NCBI GenBank assembly: GCA_013216025.1
Contig: JABSOG010000015.1
Span: forward strand, 1-32,419
DNA: 32,419 bases
Source of the DNA: Algicola sp.
GTDB taxonomy: Bacteria > Pseudomonadota > Gammaproteobacteria > Enterobacterales > Alteromonadaceae
Direction: 5' to 3'
Shown here: one piece after another, positions 16,921-25,037 of the stretch
Layout of the letters: every line of letters starts with the position of its first letter
Position numbering within the stretch: the first letter of the stretch is position 1
Made by a program: the position numbers and the translations under genes
Notes under the pieces: generated by a model
What the model was told of the DNA's origin: nothing
Database searches by the model: none
The model's input: only the letters and a program-made list of their open reading frames with translations

Positions 16921-17172
16921 CTGAAATTCACATCCATCGGCAATTGCTCCATGCATTGCCCTAATAAGCACTTCCATGTGCAAATGTGAGATTTCAGGAG
17001 GAAGCTACGTTCCCTGACAATATGCTCCATGCATTGTCTGGATTAGTCCATCCATGGACGTCAGCACAAGTGAACCTTCGCTTACATTTTTTCAACACGG
17101 ATGTTGTATATGCAGAAATTGCAGGAGCAATATTTCTGTCAACTAGTTGAAATGGTGGTACATCCATGTACC
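16921..17172. repeat. Cluster of short palindromes (ATCCATG repeat family)
   Basis: The 373-bp gap between the kinase and the HD-GYP gene is built largely from palindromes. They are CTGAAATTCACAT (16921-16933) with its near-inverse at 16985-16998; GTCCATCCATGGAC (17046-17059); CAGAAATTGC with GCAATATTTCTG (17113-17138); the perfect 12-mer TCAACTAGTTGA (17139-17150); and TGGTACATCCATGTACCA (17155-17172). GCTCCATGCATTG occurs twice (16946 and 17024 regions). The 17029-17059 part matches the element at 6624-6669. No gene is seen. The cluster splits what would otherwise be one operon. Confidence 0.8.
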
Positions 17173-17217
17173 ACATAGCTATTGCCCAACAACCCCCTGT
17201 TCGGGATGGGCACTTTC

Positions 17218-17223
17218 TATAAT
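17218..17223 (+). promoter_or_regulatory. Candidate -10 box (TATAAT) for the HD-GYP gene
   Basis: A perfect TATAAT ends 23 bases before the ATG at 17247, so the leader would be about 17 bases. No -35 consensus lies at 16-18 bp. A hairpin with arms TGCCCA and TGGGCA (about 17183-17212) sits just upstream. This suggests that the HD-GYP gene has its own promoter, possibly regulated. Confidence 0.5.
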
Positions 17224-17246
17224 GTTATCCGCCTGCGAGAGAAATA

Positions 17247-18272
17247 ATGCCCAACAGAAAATTCAAAATATTGGTGGTCGATGATACGCCCAAGAACATT
17301 CAGGTGGTTGGCTCCATTTTACAAAACCAATCATACCAGGTGGCTTTTGCCACCAACGGTAAAAAAGCCCTCAACGCCATTGCACAAAATTGTTACGACC
17401 TGATTTTACTCGACGTCATGATGCCGCAACTTAATGGTTACGACACCTGCCGGGCATTGAAAAAATTGCCCAACGGTGAACATGTGCCCGTCATATTTTT
17501 GACCGCCAAAAACGACGAAGCCAGCATCATCGCAGGTTTTGATTGCGGCGGCATCGATTATGTCACCAAACCCTTTAGCCAGCGCGAACTACTGGCCCGA
17601 GTAGAAACCCACCTGAAGCTGAAAAGTTACGAAGATGACCTCGAAACCAAAGTCAAAACATTGACCAAAGAAATTGAAGATACCCAACGCGAAGTTGTTT
17701 TTACCATGGGCGCCATTGGTGAAACCCGGTCCAAGGAAACCGGCAATCATGTCAAACGGGTGGCCACCTACAGTTATATTCTGGCGATCGAATACGGTTT
17801 GTCGCAAAAGCAGGCCAAATTGCTCCAAGAAGCTTCGCCGATGCACGATATTGGCAAGGTTGGCATTCCTGATGCCATTCTCAACAAAGCGGGTAAACTT
17901 GACCCTGATGAATGGGAAATAATGAAAACTCATGCCTCTTTGGGTTACGAGATGCTCAAGTGTTCTGAGCGCCCCATTCTCAAAGCGGCTGCAACATTGG
18001 CCTTAAGTCACCATGAACGTTTTGACGGCAGTGGTTATCCGCAAGGACTCAAAGGTCAAGATATCCAGATTTACGGCAGGATCACCGCCATTTGTGATGT
18101 CTTTGACGCACTGGGATCAGCACGTTGTTACAAAGAGGCCTGGCTTGACGAAGATGTTTTTGCTTTGATTGAACGCGAAAGGGGCAAGCATTTTGACCCT
18201 GAACTGGTCGATCTACTGTTCGCCAACATGGATAAAATTTTAGAAATTCGTGACCAACTCACCGATGTGTAG
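17247..18272 (+). CDS. HD-GYP response regulator, cyclic-di-GMP phosphodiesterase
   Basis: A 341-residue cytoplasmic protein of the RpfG type. The receiver (1-125) has an acidic Asp pair, phospho-acceptor Asp56 (LLDVMMPQLNG) and TKPF. A coiled linker leads to the HD-GYP domain (about 150-335). His200-Asp201 lie in MHDIGKVGIPD, with HHERFDGSGYP (GYP at 263-265) and the DVFDAL segment. All residues needed for metal binding and c-di-GMP hydrolysis appear present. It should lower c-di-GMP when phosphorylated; the neighbouring hybrid kinase is the likely donor. Its stop codon (TAG, 18270-18272) lies inside the left arm of an inverted repeat, so the last residues may have been set by that insertion. 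Confidence 0.93.
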   Translation: MPNRKFKILVVDDTPKNIQVVGSILQNQSYQVAFATNGKKALNAIAQNCYDLILLDVMMPQLNGYDTCRALKKLPNGEHVPVIFLTAKNDEASIIAGFDCGGIDYVTKPFSQRELLARVETHLKLKSYEDDLETKVKTLTKEIEDTQREVVFTMGAIGETRSKETGNHVKRVATYSYILAIEYGLSQKQAKLLQEASPMHDIGKVGIPDAILNKAGKLDPDEWEIMKTHASLGYEMLKCSERPILKAAATLALSHHERFDGSGYPQGLKGQDIQIYGRITAICDVFDALGSARCYKEAWLDEDVFALIERERGKHFDPELVDLLFANMDKILEIRDQLTDV

Positions 18273-18393
18273 GTCGTGGTTGAGGAGCTTGCGACGAAGC
18301 CCGACAACTGGTTGATTTATCATCCAACTAACGTGATTTTGGCCATTTACGTGGTGTCGGGCTTCCGGCTTCGCCGTTCAACCGCGACCTACA
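18268..18393. repeat. Inverted repeat with 39-bp arms overlapping the HD-GYP stop codon
   Basis: The left arm (18268-18306) begins TGTAGGTCGTGGTTGA and ends GAAGCCCGACA. The right arm (18355-18393) is its imperfect inverse, beginning TGTCGGGCTTC and ending TCAACCGCGACCTACA. About 48 bp lie between. Repeats of this kind are scattered in many gammaproteobacterial genomes. The stop codon of the preceding gene is formed by the arm. The remaining 266 bp up to 18659 are AT-rich, with no gene or convincing promoter seen, although something must drive the receptor remnant if it is still expressed. Confidence 0.85.
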
Positions 18394-18659
18394 ATATTTC
18401 TCCGCACATGACTTTCGCAACCCCCTCCAACCAGGGTGAATGACCCCATTTACACCTCAACCTTTTGCCACCACGTGGCACTAAATAAAGCGGCCTAAGC
18501 AGATTTATTAAAAAAAATTATATTGACGGTAGAGATTGTTTTATAAGAAAAACTCCTCCGTTAGGCTCATTAATTACCTATTTAACATACACATCAACCT
18601 TGATCCCTTCCTAAAACAGACTATACCTAAGGTACAACATCGCTTTGTAAGCAATTGTA

Positions 18660-20119
18660 ATGAACTTCAGGACCCTTATACGATACACCACCATAACCTG
18701 CGCTTTCATCAGCGCTCAGGTGATTTTCGCAGTGGCCGGGGCCACAGCCCAATTCAATCTAGACAACCCATTTAACCTGACAATAGAACAATTGCTGGCC
18801 GTCAATATTTCAGTCGCCAGCCGTCCACAAGTCAGTTTGTCGAAAGCCCCGGCCAGTGTCACGGTTTACAGCGGTGATGACATCAAGCGCATGGGGATCA
18901 CCAATCTTGAAGCATTGCTCAATCACGATCCGATTTACAGTACCACCTACGAAGACCAAGCCAGACTCAAAATCAACTACGGTCAGCTATCATTCGCTGC
19001 GGGCTGGATTGCAAGAGTCTACAGCGATTTTGTTCAGGGCGGCGTGGTCGGCAATGGCGTAAACAAACTTGAGCGCACCGCTCGTTACCTGCAATTGAAA
19101 TATCAGCATCTGTTCTTTGATGATCTGGCAGTCACCGTATTTGCTGAACACTACCGGGTCAGTCAGGATGAACTGGTTTTATTGTTTCCCTGGGAAATAG
19201 CACAGACACATCCCTTCGGCTGGACCGACGGCTCTGCACACGATTTGCTGCTGCCCTATCAAAGAACCATTCAAGGGCTTTATGCCCAATCACGATGGCA
19301 GATAAATGACAAAATACAGCTGACCACCGGGTTCGGCTATGATTATTATGAAGATGTGGGAGACAATTTAAGTTTACGCACCGGTTTGGTTTATGAGATA
19401 GATGATCAACAGAACGTCAAGTTACTCTATGGTGAAGCTTTTAGGGCGCCTTCGATAGGCGATACCAAAGCCGAATTCAGTTCGGCAGTGGTCGGCAATC
19501 CCGACTTGCAACCTGAACTGGTAAAAACCATTGATGTGATCTGGCAAAAGGCCTGGATGGATTTTGCCCTCACAATCAACGGTTTTTTCAACACTATAGA
19601 TGACGAAATTGTGGTAGAAGTAAGGCAGCCGCTACCGGGTTTTAACGCATTGCAACCAACTAATAAAGGCCAACAGCACTTGTCAGGACTTGAGCTGGAA
19701 TTGCAGGCCAACATAAATGCTACTATTGCGTTAAAATCCGGGCTGTCGTACTTTAATCATGAGCAAACCCTAGAGCGCCGAATGGTTAAATAACGCACAC
19801 CAGAATGTCGAAAAAGCGCTTAGGCAAAGAAGCCAAGTATTTGGCTTTTGTCGCGGTTAATGTTCACGGTGAGAAGTGGAATTGGAACGTCAACGCTTAT
19901 TATCACGACAGAGTATTGTCGCGCCAAGCCGATGGGGTAAATTTCAGTGAAGCTGTGTATCTGGGTGGATTTGTTAAACTCAACAGTAAATTTGAATACC
20001 CGCTAAGTGATAATCTGGTCTTGCATTTAACTGGGAAGAATTTTCTTGATAAGGAGTACCGGACTTATTCTACTTCGCTCAACCTTGAAAGCGGGTTACC
20101 TTCGCCGCCCCTACGATGA
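18660..20119 (+). pseudogene. Decayed TonB-dependent receptor
   Basis: The first frame (18660-19793) opens with a signal-like N-terminus and a partial plug (LTIEQLLAVNISVASRPQVSLSKAPASVTVYSGDDIKR is split here only for reading: it spans about residues 41-78). The plug stops after LEALLNHDP, and the text jumps into barrel strands, so most of the plug is deleted. Barrel landmarks remain: LLYGEAFRAPSIGDT and GNPDLQPE. The frame then meets TAA at 19791. Barrel sequence continues in another frame (EWLNNAHQNVEKAL) and then in a third, 19805-20119 (YLAFVAVNVHGEKWNWN, LTGKNFLDKEYRTYSTSL). At least two frameshifts plus deletions are needed. The final strand is replaced by a repeat. Intact relatives are about 650-750 residues. 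Receptors of this group are often encoded beside YfiR/CHASE8 modules, so this was probably that module's outer-membrane partner. Confidence 0.88.
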
Positions 20120-20131
20120 TGAATCAAACGT

Positions 20132-20157
20132 CGGGCGCAGACCCCCGTGTCTGCCCG
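20132..20157. repeat. Hairpin repeat at the end of the receptor remnant
   Basis: CGGGCGCAGAC pairs with GTCTGCCCG (one bulged base) around a short C-rich loop. Together with GCCCCTACGA just before it (20107-20116) it resembles widespread GC-rich intergenic hairpin repeats. There is no T run, so it is not a standard terminator. It lies where the receptor's last strand should be, and it separates the remnant from the convergent lipoprotein gene. Confidence 0.65.
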
Positions 20158-20169
20158 TGGTTCGAGTCA

Positions 20170-20898
20170 TCAATTCTCAACCTTAGTTGTATCAGCATAA
20201 AGCGACTTAAGCACAAAACCCGGGATAAATGCCTTGGTCGAAGCCACCACCACTTTTGAGGTTAACCCGACTATCCGGGCATTAACTATCACTCCGCCCT
20301 TAGCTCTAATCACCGTTCCTGTGAGGATGTAACCAATCGCCTGATCAGCGACCAACTCCCTAACATCCCGAGAAAATGCAAAGTCACCTCTGGGGGTAAT
20401 TCGAATCGCCCCCGTCACCTTATAATCAACGACCGGCATTCCATATTGCTGTAGCTCGTGAATAAAGCTTTCGGCAAGTTGATTGCCGAGAATATCCGAG
20501 CGGGTCAGCGTTGAATCAAACTGTACAAAAGACGCCACCGCGATAGGCGACGTTAATTTTGGTGGGTTACTGCCCACCATTTGCATTGTCATTTGTTCAA
20601 CATAGTCACCCAACAGTTTGTGTGAATAGCGGGTTCGCAATCCTTCATCACTATATTCGGGCAGTACAGGTGTAGTCTCGACCCCATCGGGCTGTATCAC
20701 ACCGCAAGTATCTTTGCCAAGGTAATTGATGCATTGATTGTTCAAAAAGGCACAACCACCGAGCAGGGTACTGGCAACAAAAAGCGCGGTTAATCGAAAG
20801 GGTTTCGCTGCTCTTATTGGGTTCATGACTGTTTTTAGGTTCATGACTATTTCTGGGTTCATGTCTATTTCTGGGTTCATGTCTATTTCTGGGTTCAT
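20170..20898 (-). CDS. FlgO-domain lipoprotein with repeated start codons
   Basis: A 242-residue protein with a FlgO domain at about 95-235 (PIAVASFVQFDSTLTRSDILGNQLAESFIHEL, given here as residues roughly 115-146; SRDVREL; GYILTGTVI; VNARIVGLTSKVVVAS). The lipobox LLGGC places the lipidated cysteine at 49, far from the first Met. A normal lipoprotein signal would start at Met25 (MNPIRAAKPFRL). The extra 24 residues come from four 18-bp repeats, each with an ATG. The only strong ribosome site (AGGGGAG) is before the first ATG. The gene starts six bases after the previous stop, so it is coupled to it. FlgO in Vibrio is an outer-membrane lipoprotein needed for normal motility; no flagellar gene is nearby, so the role here is open. 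Confidence 0.85.
   Translation of the reverse strand: MNPEIDMNPEIDMNPEIVMNLKTVMNPIRAAKPFRLTALFVASTLLGGCAFLNNQCINYLGKDTCGVIQPDGVETTPVLPEYSDEGLRTRYSHKLLGDYVEQMTMQMVGSNPPKLTSPIAVASFVQFDSTLTRSDILGNQLAESFIHELQQYGMPVVDYKVTGAIRITPRGDFAFSRDVRELVADQAIGYILTGTVIRAKGGVIVNARIVGLTSKVVVASTKAFIPGFVLKSLYADTTKVEN
20827..20898 (-). repeat. 18-bp tandem repeat spanning start codons
   Basis: Four 18-bp units (20881-20898, 20863-20880, 20845-20862, 20827-20844). Read on the minus strand, units 1 and 2 are ATGAACCCAGAAATAGAC, unit 3 differs by one base, and unit 4 is diverged. A fifth ATGAACCCA follows at 20826. Each unit adds six residues (MNPEID) and another in-frame ATG. The length of 18 keeps the frame whatever the copy number. 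Confidence 0.95.
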
Positions 20899-20904
20899 GA
20901 CTGT

Positions 20905-21693
20905 TTACTCCCCTTGCATCAACATAATGCCGTCATTGCTCATTCCGCTGGGCATCAGCGCATCGGCTACGGCGTTGGGAATGAATCCCTGAGCAGAGGC
21001 GACGATGGCTTTTGAGGTCAAACCGATGATCCGAGCGTTAACGATATAACCGTCCTGATGTTTAACCAAAGTGCCTGCCAATACGTACTTAATCGGTAAT
21101 TCGTCTTTTAATTCAAGAAAGTCTCGGCTGAAAATAAAATCACCAGCCTCAGTCACCCGGATATAATCCGTGGCCTTAAAATCAATCACCGGTATGCCAA
21201 ATTGATGCACTTCATGCATAAAGCTTTCGCTGATCTGATTACCCAACAAGTTCGACTCTTTATAAGAACTGTCGAGAAAAATAAAGCTGGCCACCCCTAT
21301 CGGAGTTTTATCATTAATGTAGTGAATATTATCGACCAGTTTGTGCATAATGCCGCGCACGTAGTTGTTGATGTTTTTAATCATTGGCTCGCCATAGGCA
21401 TGGTTCCAGCTGACTTGTGCGCTGCCATCGGCAACCGTACCTGTATTCATCTGGCCCTGACGCTGAAAGTTACTGTCATCAACAACATTGTTGCTTTGAG
21501 GTATTTCATACTCACCCAGTACATTGACTTGCCCGGTTTCAATATAAGATATATCGCTTTGTCCCAGGCGTCCGGCTTCGTCGACCACCATAGGGTCAAC
21601 CACTTTTTCATGGTGTGCCGTCATCCAGTCGGTTGCAACACAACCCGACAATAAAGTGGCCCCTGCCAGTGTTATCAAGATCAATTTTTTCAT
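20905..21693 (-). CDS. FlgO-domain lipoprotein
   Basis: A 262-residue lipoprotein: signal MKKLILITLAGATLLSGC with lipidated Cys18, then a variable region (19-105). The FlgO domain (about 110-245) has GVASFIFLDSSYKESNLLGNQ, SFMHEVHQFGIPVIDFKA, FSRDFLEL, YVLAGTLV and VNARIIGLTSKAIVAS. It is closely similar in the second half to the next gene (20170-20898), so the two are tandem paralogues. A perfect ribosome site, AGGAGGA, precedes the ATG by five bases. It is the middle gene of a three-gene run. Outer-membrane location is likely from Ser at position +2 being absent here (Val), so no inner-membrane retention Asp is seen. Confidence 0.88.
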   Translation of the reverse strand: MKKLILITLAGATLLSGCVATDWMTAHHEKVVDPMVVDEAGRLGQSDISYIETGQVNVLGEYEIPQSNNVVDDSNFQRQGQMNTGTVADGSAQVSWNHAYGEPMIKNINNYVRGIMHKLVDNIHYINDKTPIGVASFIFLDSSYKESNLLGNQISESFMHEVHQFGIPVIDFKATDYIRVTEAGDFIFSRDFLELKDELPIKYVLAGTLVKHQDGYIVNARIIGLTSKAIVASAQGFIPNAVADALMPSGMSNDGIMLMQGE

Positions 21694-21709
21694 CGTTGTC
21701 CTCCTGGGC

Positions 21710-22318
21710 CTAATAGCCGGTTCGGTAAATCGAATTTTGTTTGAGTTTCACCTTAGAACTGCTCCATAAGGTATCCATGGGCACGTAATCGGTGGCCGCT
21801 GCCATCACCTGATTATTGTCAATATTGATTAAACGGGCATTAACCACAACACCGTTTTCTTGCTCGGTGAGGGTACCGGTTAAAAAATACTGAATTTTGG
21901 TAGAGGCTTTGAGCTTGCTGACGTCTCTTGAGAGCATCAAGTCCTGATCGGATTTAATCGTGAGATTTGCGCGGGTTTTGAATTCAATGACTTTTAATCC
22001 CTGACCGATGGAAGCTGTGATCAACCCTTCTTCTAATTGTAGCCCAAGCAGTCGTAACGGGTGATTTGCAGTATCATTAAGGAGTAAAGTGTCGACTTGG
22101 GTAAAGGTGCCGATGGCGATCCCAGCATTGGGTTTTAACGCAAACCGAGAACGAAATAATTGATTGGCGATGCGCTGAGTATAATAGTGGACTGAATTTG
22201 GCTGCGAATTAGGCGCGACCGTACGCACCATTTGCTTGTTCGCCATGGCCTCATCATTGGGTGCCGTCGAACAACCGGAAAGAATTGCCACCCAGAGGCA
22301 AATCATTGACACTCTCAT
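21710..22318 (-). CDS. flgO: FlgO-domain lipoprotein
   Basis: A 202-residue lipoprotein: signal ends ILSGC with lipidated Cys16. The domain (about 45-185) shows IAIGTFTQVDTLLL, LGLQLEEGLITASIGQGLKVIEF, LSRDVSKL, YFLTGTLTEQENGVVVNARL. It is the shortest and closest in size to Vibrio FlgO, hence the tentative symbol. Its ribosome site (GAGGAA, minus strand of 22327-22332) lies in one arm of a hairpin at the thyA end. It is first in the three-gene lipoprotein run and follows thyA by 43 bp on the same strand, so it may be read from the thyA transcript. Confidence 0.82.
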   Translation of the reverse strand: MRVSMICLWVAILSGCSTAPNDEAMANKQMVRTVAPNSQPNSVHYYTQRIANQLFRSRFALKPNAGIAIGTFTQVDTLLLNDTANHPLRLLGLQLEEGLITASIGQGLKVIEFKTRANLTIKSDQDLMLSRDVSKLKASTKIQYFLTGTLTEQENGVVVNARLINIDNNQVMAAATDYVPMDTLWSSSKVKLKQNSIYRTGY

Positions 22319-22326
22319 CTTGTTTA

Positions 22327-22353
22327 TTCCTCAATAATGCTATTGTTGAGGAA
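22327..22353 (-). promoter_or_regulatory. Hairpin that includes the ribosome site of the first FlgO-like gene
   Basis: TTCCTCAA (22327-22334) and TTGAGGAA (22346-22353) form a perfect 8-bp stem with an 11-base loop. On the minus strand it begins nine bases after the thyA stop. Its 3' arm is the GAGGAA Shine-Dalgarno, eight bases before the ATG at 22318. When folded, the ribosome site is hidden. It may lower translation from thyA read-through; it has no T tract and is not a classical terminator. Confidence 0.55.
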
Positions 22354-22361
22354 TAAAGCAA

Positions 22362-23249
22362 TTACAGTGCCAGATGTTGAGGTGGTGGGATGGTGGCTTC
22401 GTTAGGAGCCCCAATCTGTATAGCCACCGGTGCCCGAATAGCCCCGTGACACCGATAATCCACCAGCTCGAAATCTTCAAACTTAAAGCCGAAAATATCT
22501 CTAACCTCAGGATTAATCTTCATTGTTGGCAACGGCAAGGGCTCGCGGCCCAGCTGTTCATTCACTTGGTCAAAGTGGTTATTATAAATGTGAGCATCGC
22601 CAAAAGTATGAACAAAATCCCCCACTTGCAAATCACATACTTGCGCGACCATCATGGTCAGTAAAGCATAACTGGCAATATTAAATGGCACGCCAAGGAA
22701 AATATCGCCGCTGCGCTGATAAAGCTGGCACGAGAGTTTGCCGTTCATCACGTAAAATTGAAAGAGCGTGTGGCAAGGCGGCAACGCCTGTTTACCGTTA
22801 GCGGCATTTTCGGATGGACTGAATGTGGTGTCTGGCAACACAGCCGGATTCCAAGCACTGACAATTAACCGGCGCGAGTCGGGATTGGTTTTAATGTCAT
22901 TAATCAATTGGCTTATCTGGTCGATAGTTTCGCCGTTTTCACCGGACCAACTGCGCCACTGTGCGCCATACACCGGCCCGAGTTCACCGTCTTTGGTCGC
23001 CCAACCATCCCAAATTTTGACTTTATTGTCTTTAAGGTATTGGATGTTGGTGTCACCCTTTAAAAACCACAACAACTCGTGAACGATGGCTTTGAGGTGA
23101 CACTTTTTGGTGGTCACCAACGGAAAACCTTCACTTAAATCAAACCGCATCTGATAACCAAACACACTCTTGGTGCCAGTGCCGGTGCGATCTTCTTTTT
23201 GACAGCCGTCAGTCAGCACATGACGCATTAAATCGAGATAAGTTTTCAT
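22362..23249 (-). CDS. thyA: Thymidylate synthase
   Basis: A 295-residue enzyme that methylates dUMP to dTMP using methylene-tetrahydrofolate. Key motifs are [26 protein letters not shown], the catalytic Cys159 in [29 protein letters not shown] and HIYNNH. Compared with the 264-residue E. coli enzyme there is an insertion of about 13 residues just before the catalytic loop ([19 protein letters not shown] region), known from other marine gammaproteobacteria. The start overlaps the lgt stop by four bases. The lgt-thyA order is the same as in E. coli. Confidence 0.97.
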   Translation of the reverse strand: MKTYLDLMRHVLTDGCQKEDRTGTGTKSVFGYQMRFDLSEGFPLVTTKKCHLKAIVHELLWFLKGDTNIQYLKDNKVKIWDGWATKDGELGPVYGAQWRSWSGENGETIDQISQLINDIKTNPDSRRLIVSAWNPAVLPDTTFSPSENAANGKQALPPCHTLFQFYVMNGKLSCQLYQRSGDIFLGVPFNIASYALLTMMVAQVCDLQVGDFVHTFGDAHIYNNHFDQVNEQLGREPLPLPTMKINPEVRDIFGFKFEDFELVDYRCHGAIRAPVAIQIGAPNEATIPPPQHLAL

Positions 23250-24097
23250 GACTTTAACCCTTCTTTTTGTGCCACCGCTTTATTTGCTAACCGGTCTTTG
23301 CGATAGACATAAAAAATGACTCCACCGCCAATCATGATCATCGGCAACGACAGAATTTGCCCCATCGAGATAAAATTGTAAATGCCATCGGTCAAATGCG
23401 CATCTTGTTCGCGGAAGTATTCAATAATAAAGCGGAAGATGCCATAACCAAGCAAAAACAACGCGCCTATACTGCCTGCGGGTCGTTTCTTTTTACCAAA
23501 CAAATAAATGATGACAAATAACACAATCCCTTCGAGGAAAAACTCATATAACTGCGATGGATGTCGTGGCAATGCCCCTGCCCCCGGAAAGACCATAGCC
23601 CAAGGTACATCGGTTGTTCTGCCCCACAATTCGGCGTTAATAAAGTTGCCAATACGACCGGCACCAAGGCCCAGTGGTATCAGTGGCGCGACAAAATCGC
23701 CCATGTCGAGAAAGTTCTTTTTAGTTTTACGGGCAAACCAAAATATAGCGAAAATAACACCAAGCAAACCACCATGAAACGACATGCCGCCGGTATTGAT
23801 TTGAAACAGGTAAAGGGGGTTTTCGAGGAAATAACCAAACTGGTAAAACATCACGTAACCAATTCGACCGCCCAAAATCACGCCAAGAAAACCATAAAAT
23901 AGCAGATCTGATACCTGCTCTTTGTCCCAGCCAGAATTGGCTTTTTCGGCCTTTTTATTAGCAATAAACATCGCCAGTGCAAACCCGACCAAATACATCA
24001 AGCCGTACCAGCGCACAGATAACTCATCAATGAAAGGCACATTCGGAATGGTAAATATGATGGGGTCTATCTTTGGAAACGTTAAATAATTACTCAC
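23246..24097 (-). CDS. lgt: Prolipoprotein diacylglyceryl transferase
   Basis: A 283-residue inner-membrane enzyme that transfers diacylglycerol from phosphatidylglycerol to the lipobox cysteine of prolipoproteins. About seven membrane segments are visible. Signature regions are [22 protein letters not shown] and [12 protein letters not shown]. It starts at GTG with GAGAGAA in good position. It would modify the FlgO-type lipoproteins and the solute-binding lipoprotein of this window. Coupled to thyA. Confidence 0.97.
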   Translation of the reverse strand: MSNYLTFPKIDPIIFTIPNVPFIDELSVRWYGLMYLVGFALAMFIANKKAEKANSGWDKEQVSDLLFYGFLGVILGGRIGYVMFYQFGYFLENPLYLFQINTGGMSFHGGLLGVIFAIFWFARKTKKNFLDMGDFVAPLIPLGLGAGRIGNFINAELWGRTTDVPWAMVFPGAGALPRHPSQLYEFFLEGIVLFVIIYLFGKKKRPAGSIGALFLLGYGIFRFIIEYFREQDAHLTDGIYNFISMGQILSLPMIMIGGGVIFYVYRKDRLANKAVAQKEGLKS

Positions 24098-24135
24098 AAA
24101 GTTCTCTCTAATTATAGAAATGCGCAGCAGATCTA

Positions 24136-24936
24136 TTAAAACAACAACATTTTTAATACAACCACAAACAAAAAAGCAGCAAAAAGCCGCTTCAGTACAA
24201 TCACCGGCAAACGATGGACTAATTTAGCCCCAATGGGGGCAAATATTGACGAGGTGATGATTAACCCCAGCAAGGCCGGCAAATAAATATACCCCAAAAA
24301 CCAATCGGCCAAAGCATACTGTTGCCAGCCAATGGAAATATATCCTATCGTTGCAACCACGGCAATACAAGTGCCCGCGACAGACCCAACACCAATGGCT
24401 CTTTTAACATTAAAACGTAACTGCGACAACATCGGCACAATGAGCGCCCCACCGCCGATACCAATAAGACTCGACAAACTGCCGATGATCATACTCACCG
24501 GCACCAGAACAACTTTGTTAGGATTTAGGGTTTGATCCCCCTGATCTGATGAGGCGGTAAATACCATCCGCAACGCAACAAAACTCACGGTCACGGCGAA
24601 TAGGGTTTTAAGCATTTCAACACTGATGTGAACCGACAAAAAGCTGCTTAGAGCGGCGCCAAGGCCAACACTGACAATAACCCAAGCAGCTAAGGACCAA
24701 TCGACATTATCATGACGATGATGGGTTAAGGCAGAAGAAAAACAAGTAAAAATAATCGAGGCAAGTGAAGTCGCTACCGCGACCATAAAAGCGGGCTGTT
24801 CGCCGACAATATCCAGTTTGAATAATAAAACAGACAATACAGGTACTATCACCAAACCACCGCCAATCCCCAGCAAACCGGCCAGAAATCCAACGACAGC
24901 ACCCAATATCAGGCATGTAACAAAAACAGTGAGCAA
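24136..24936 (-). CDS. TSUP (TauE/SafE) family membrane permease
   Basis: A 266-residue protein with about eight membrane helices in two repeated halves. Each half has a glycine-rich motif: [19 protein letters not shown] near the N-terminus and [19 protein letters not shown] near residue 155, typical of the TauE/SafE (DUF81) fold. Family members export sulfite or other organosulfur anions, but the substrate cannot be told from the sequence. The start codon appears to be TTG at 24936; an in-frame stop lies just upstream and no ATG is near. It lies between ptsP and lgt, as in many Alteromonadales. Confidence 0.88.
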   Translation of the reverse strand: MLTVFVTCLILGAVVGFLAGLLGIGGGLVIVPVLSVLLFKLDIVGEQPAFMVAVATSLASIIFTCFSSALTHHRHDNVDWSLAAWVIVSVGLGAALSSFLSVHISVEMLKTLFAVTVSFVALRMVFTASSDQGDQTLNPNKVVLVPVSMIIGSLSSLIGIGGGALIVPMLSQLRFNVKRAIGVGSVAGTCIAVVATIGYISIGWQQYALADWFLGYIYLPALLGLIITSSIFAPIGAKLVHRLPVIVLKRLFAAFLFVVVLKMLLF

Positions 24937-25010
24937 GTTATCTATAACACCCTAGGAAAAGTGGGGGGATTTTATCAGTTGCATGAGCTAATTCATACTG
25001 TAGCGGCGTT

Positions 25011-25037
25011 AAAAAAGATCAAAAGCTTTTGGCTTTT
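25011..25037 (-). terminator. Weak terminator-like hairpin at the ptsP end
   Basis: On the minus strand AAAAGC - CAAAA - GCTTTT, then GATC and six T. The stem has only two G-C pairs and overlaps the ptsP stop codon. It may only partly stop transcription into the TSUP gene 100 bp further on. Confidence 0.4.

Noticed and set aside
16921-17172. CRISPR or integron attC array
   Set aside because: The palindromes differ in length and sequence, there is no regular spacer, no cas or integrase gene, and no paired RYYYAAC/GTTRRRY core.
19805-20119. Independent 104-residue gene
   Set aside because: Its sequence is clearly the continuation of the receptor barrel and has no ribosome site, so it is part of the pseudogene.
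20827-20898. CRISPR-like array
   Set aside because: Units are contiguous 18-mers without spacers and lie inside a coding sequence.
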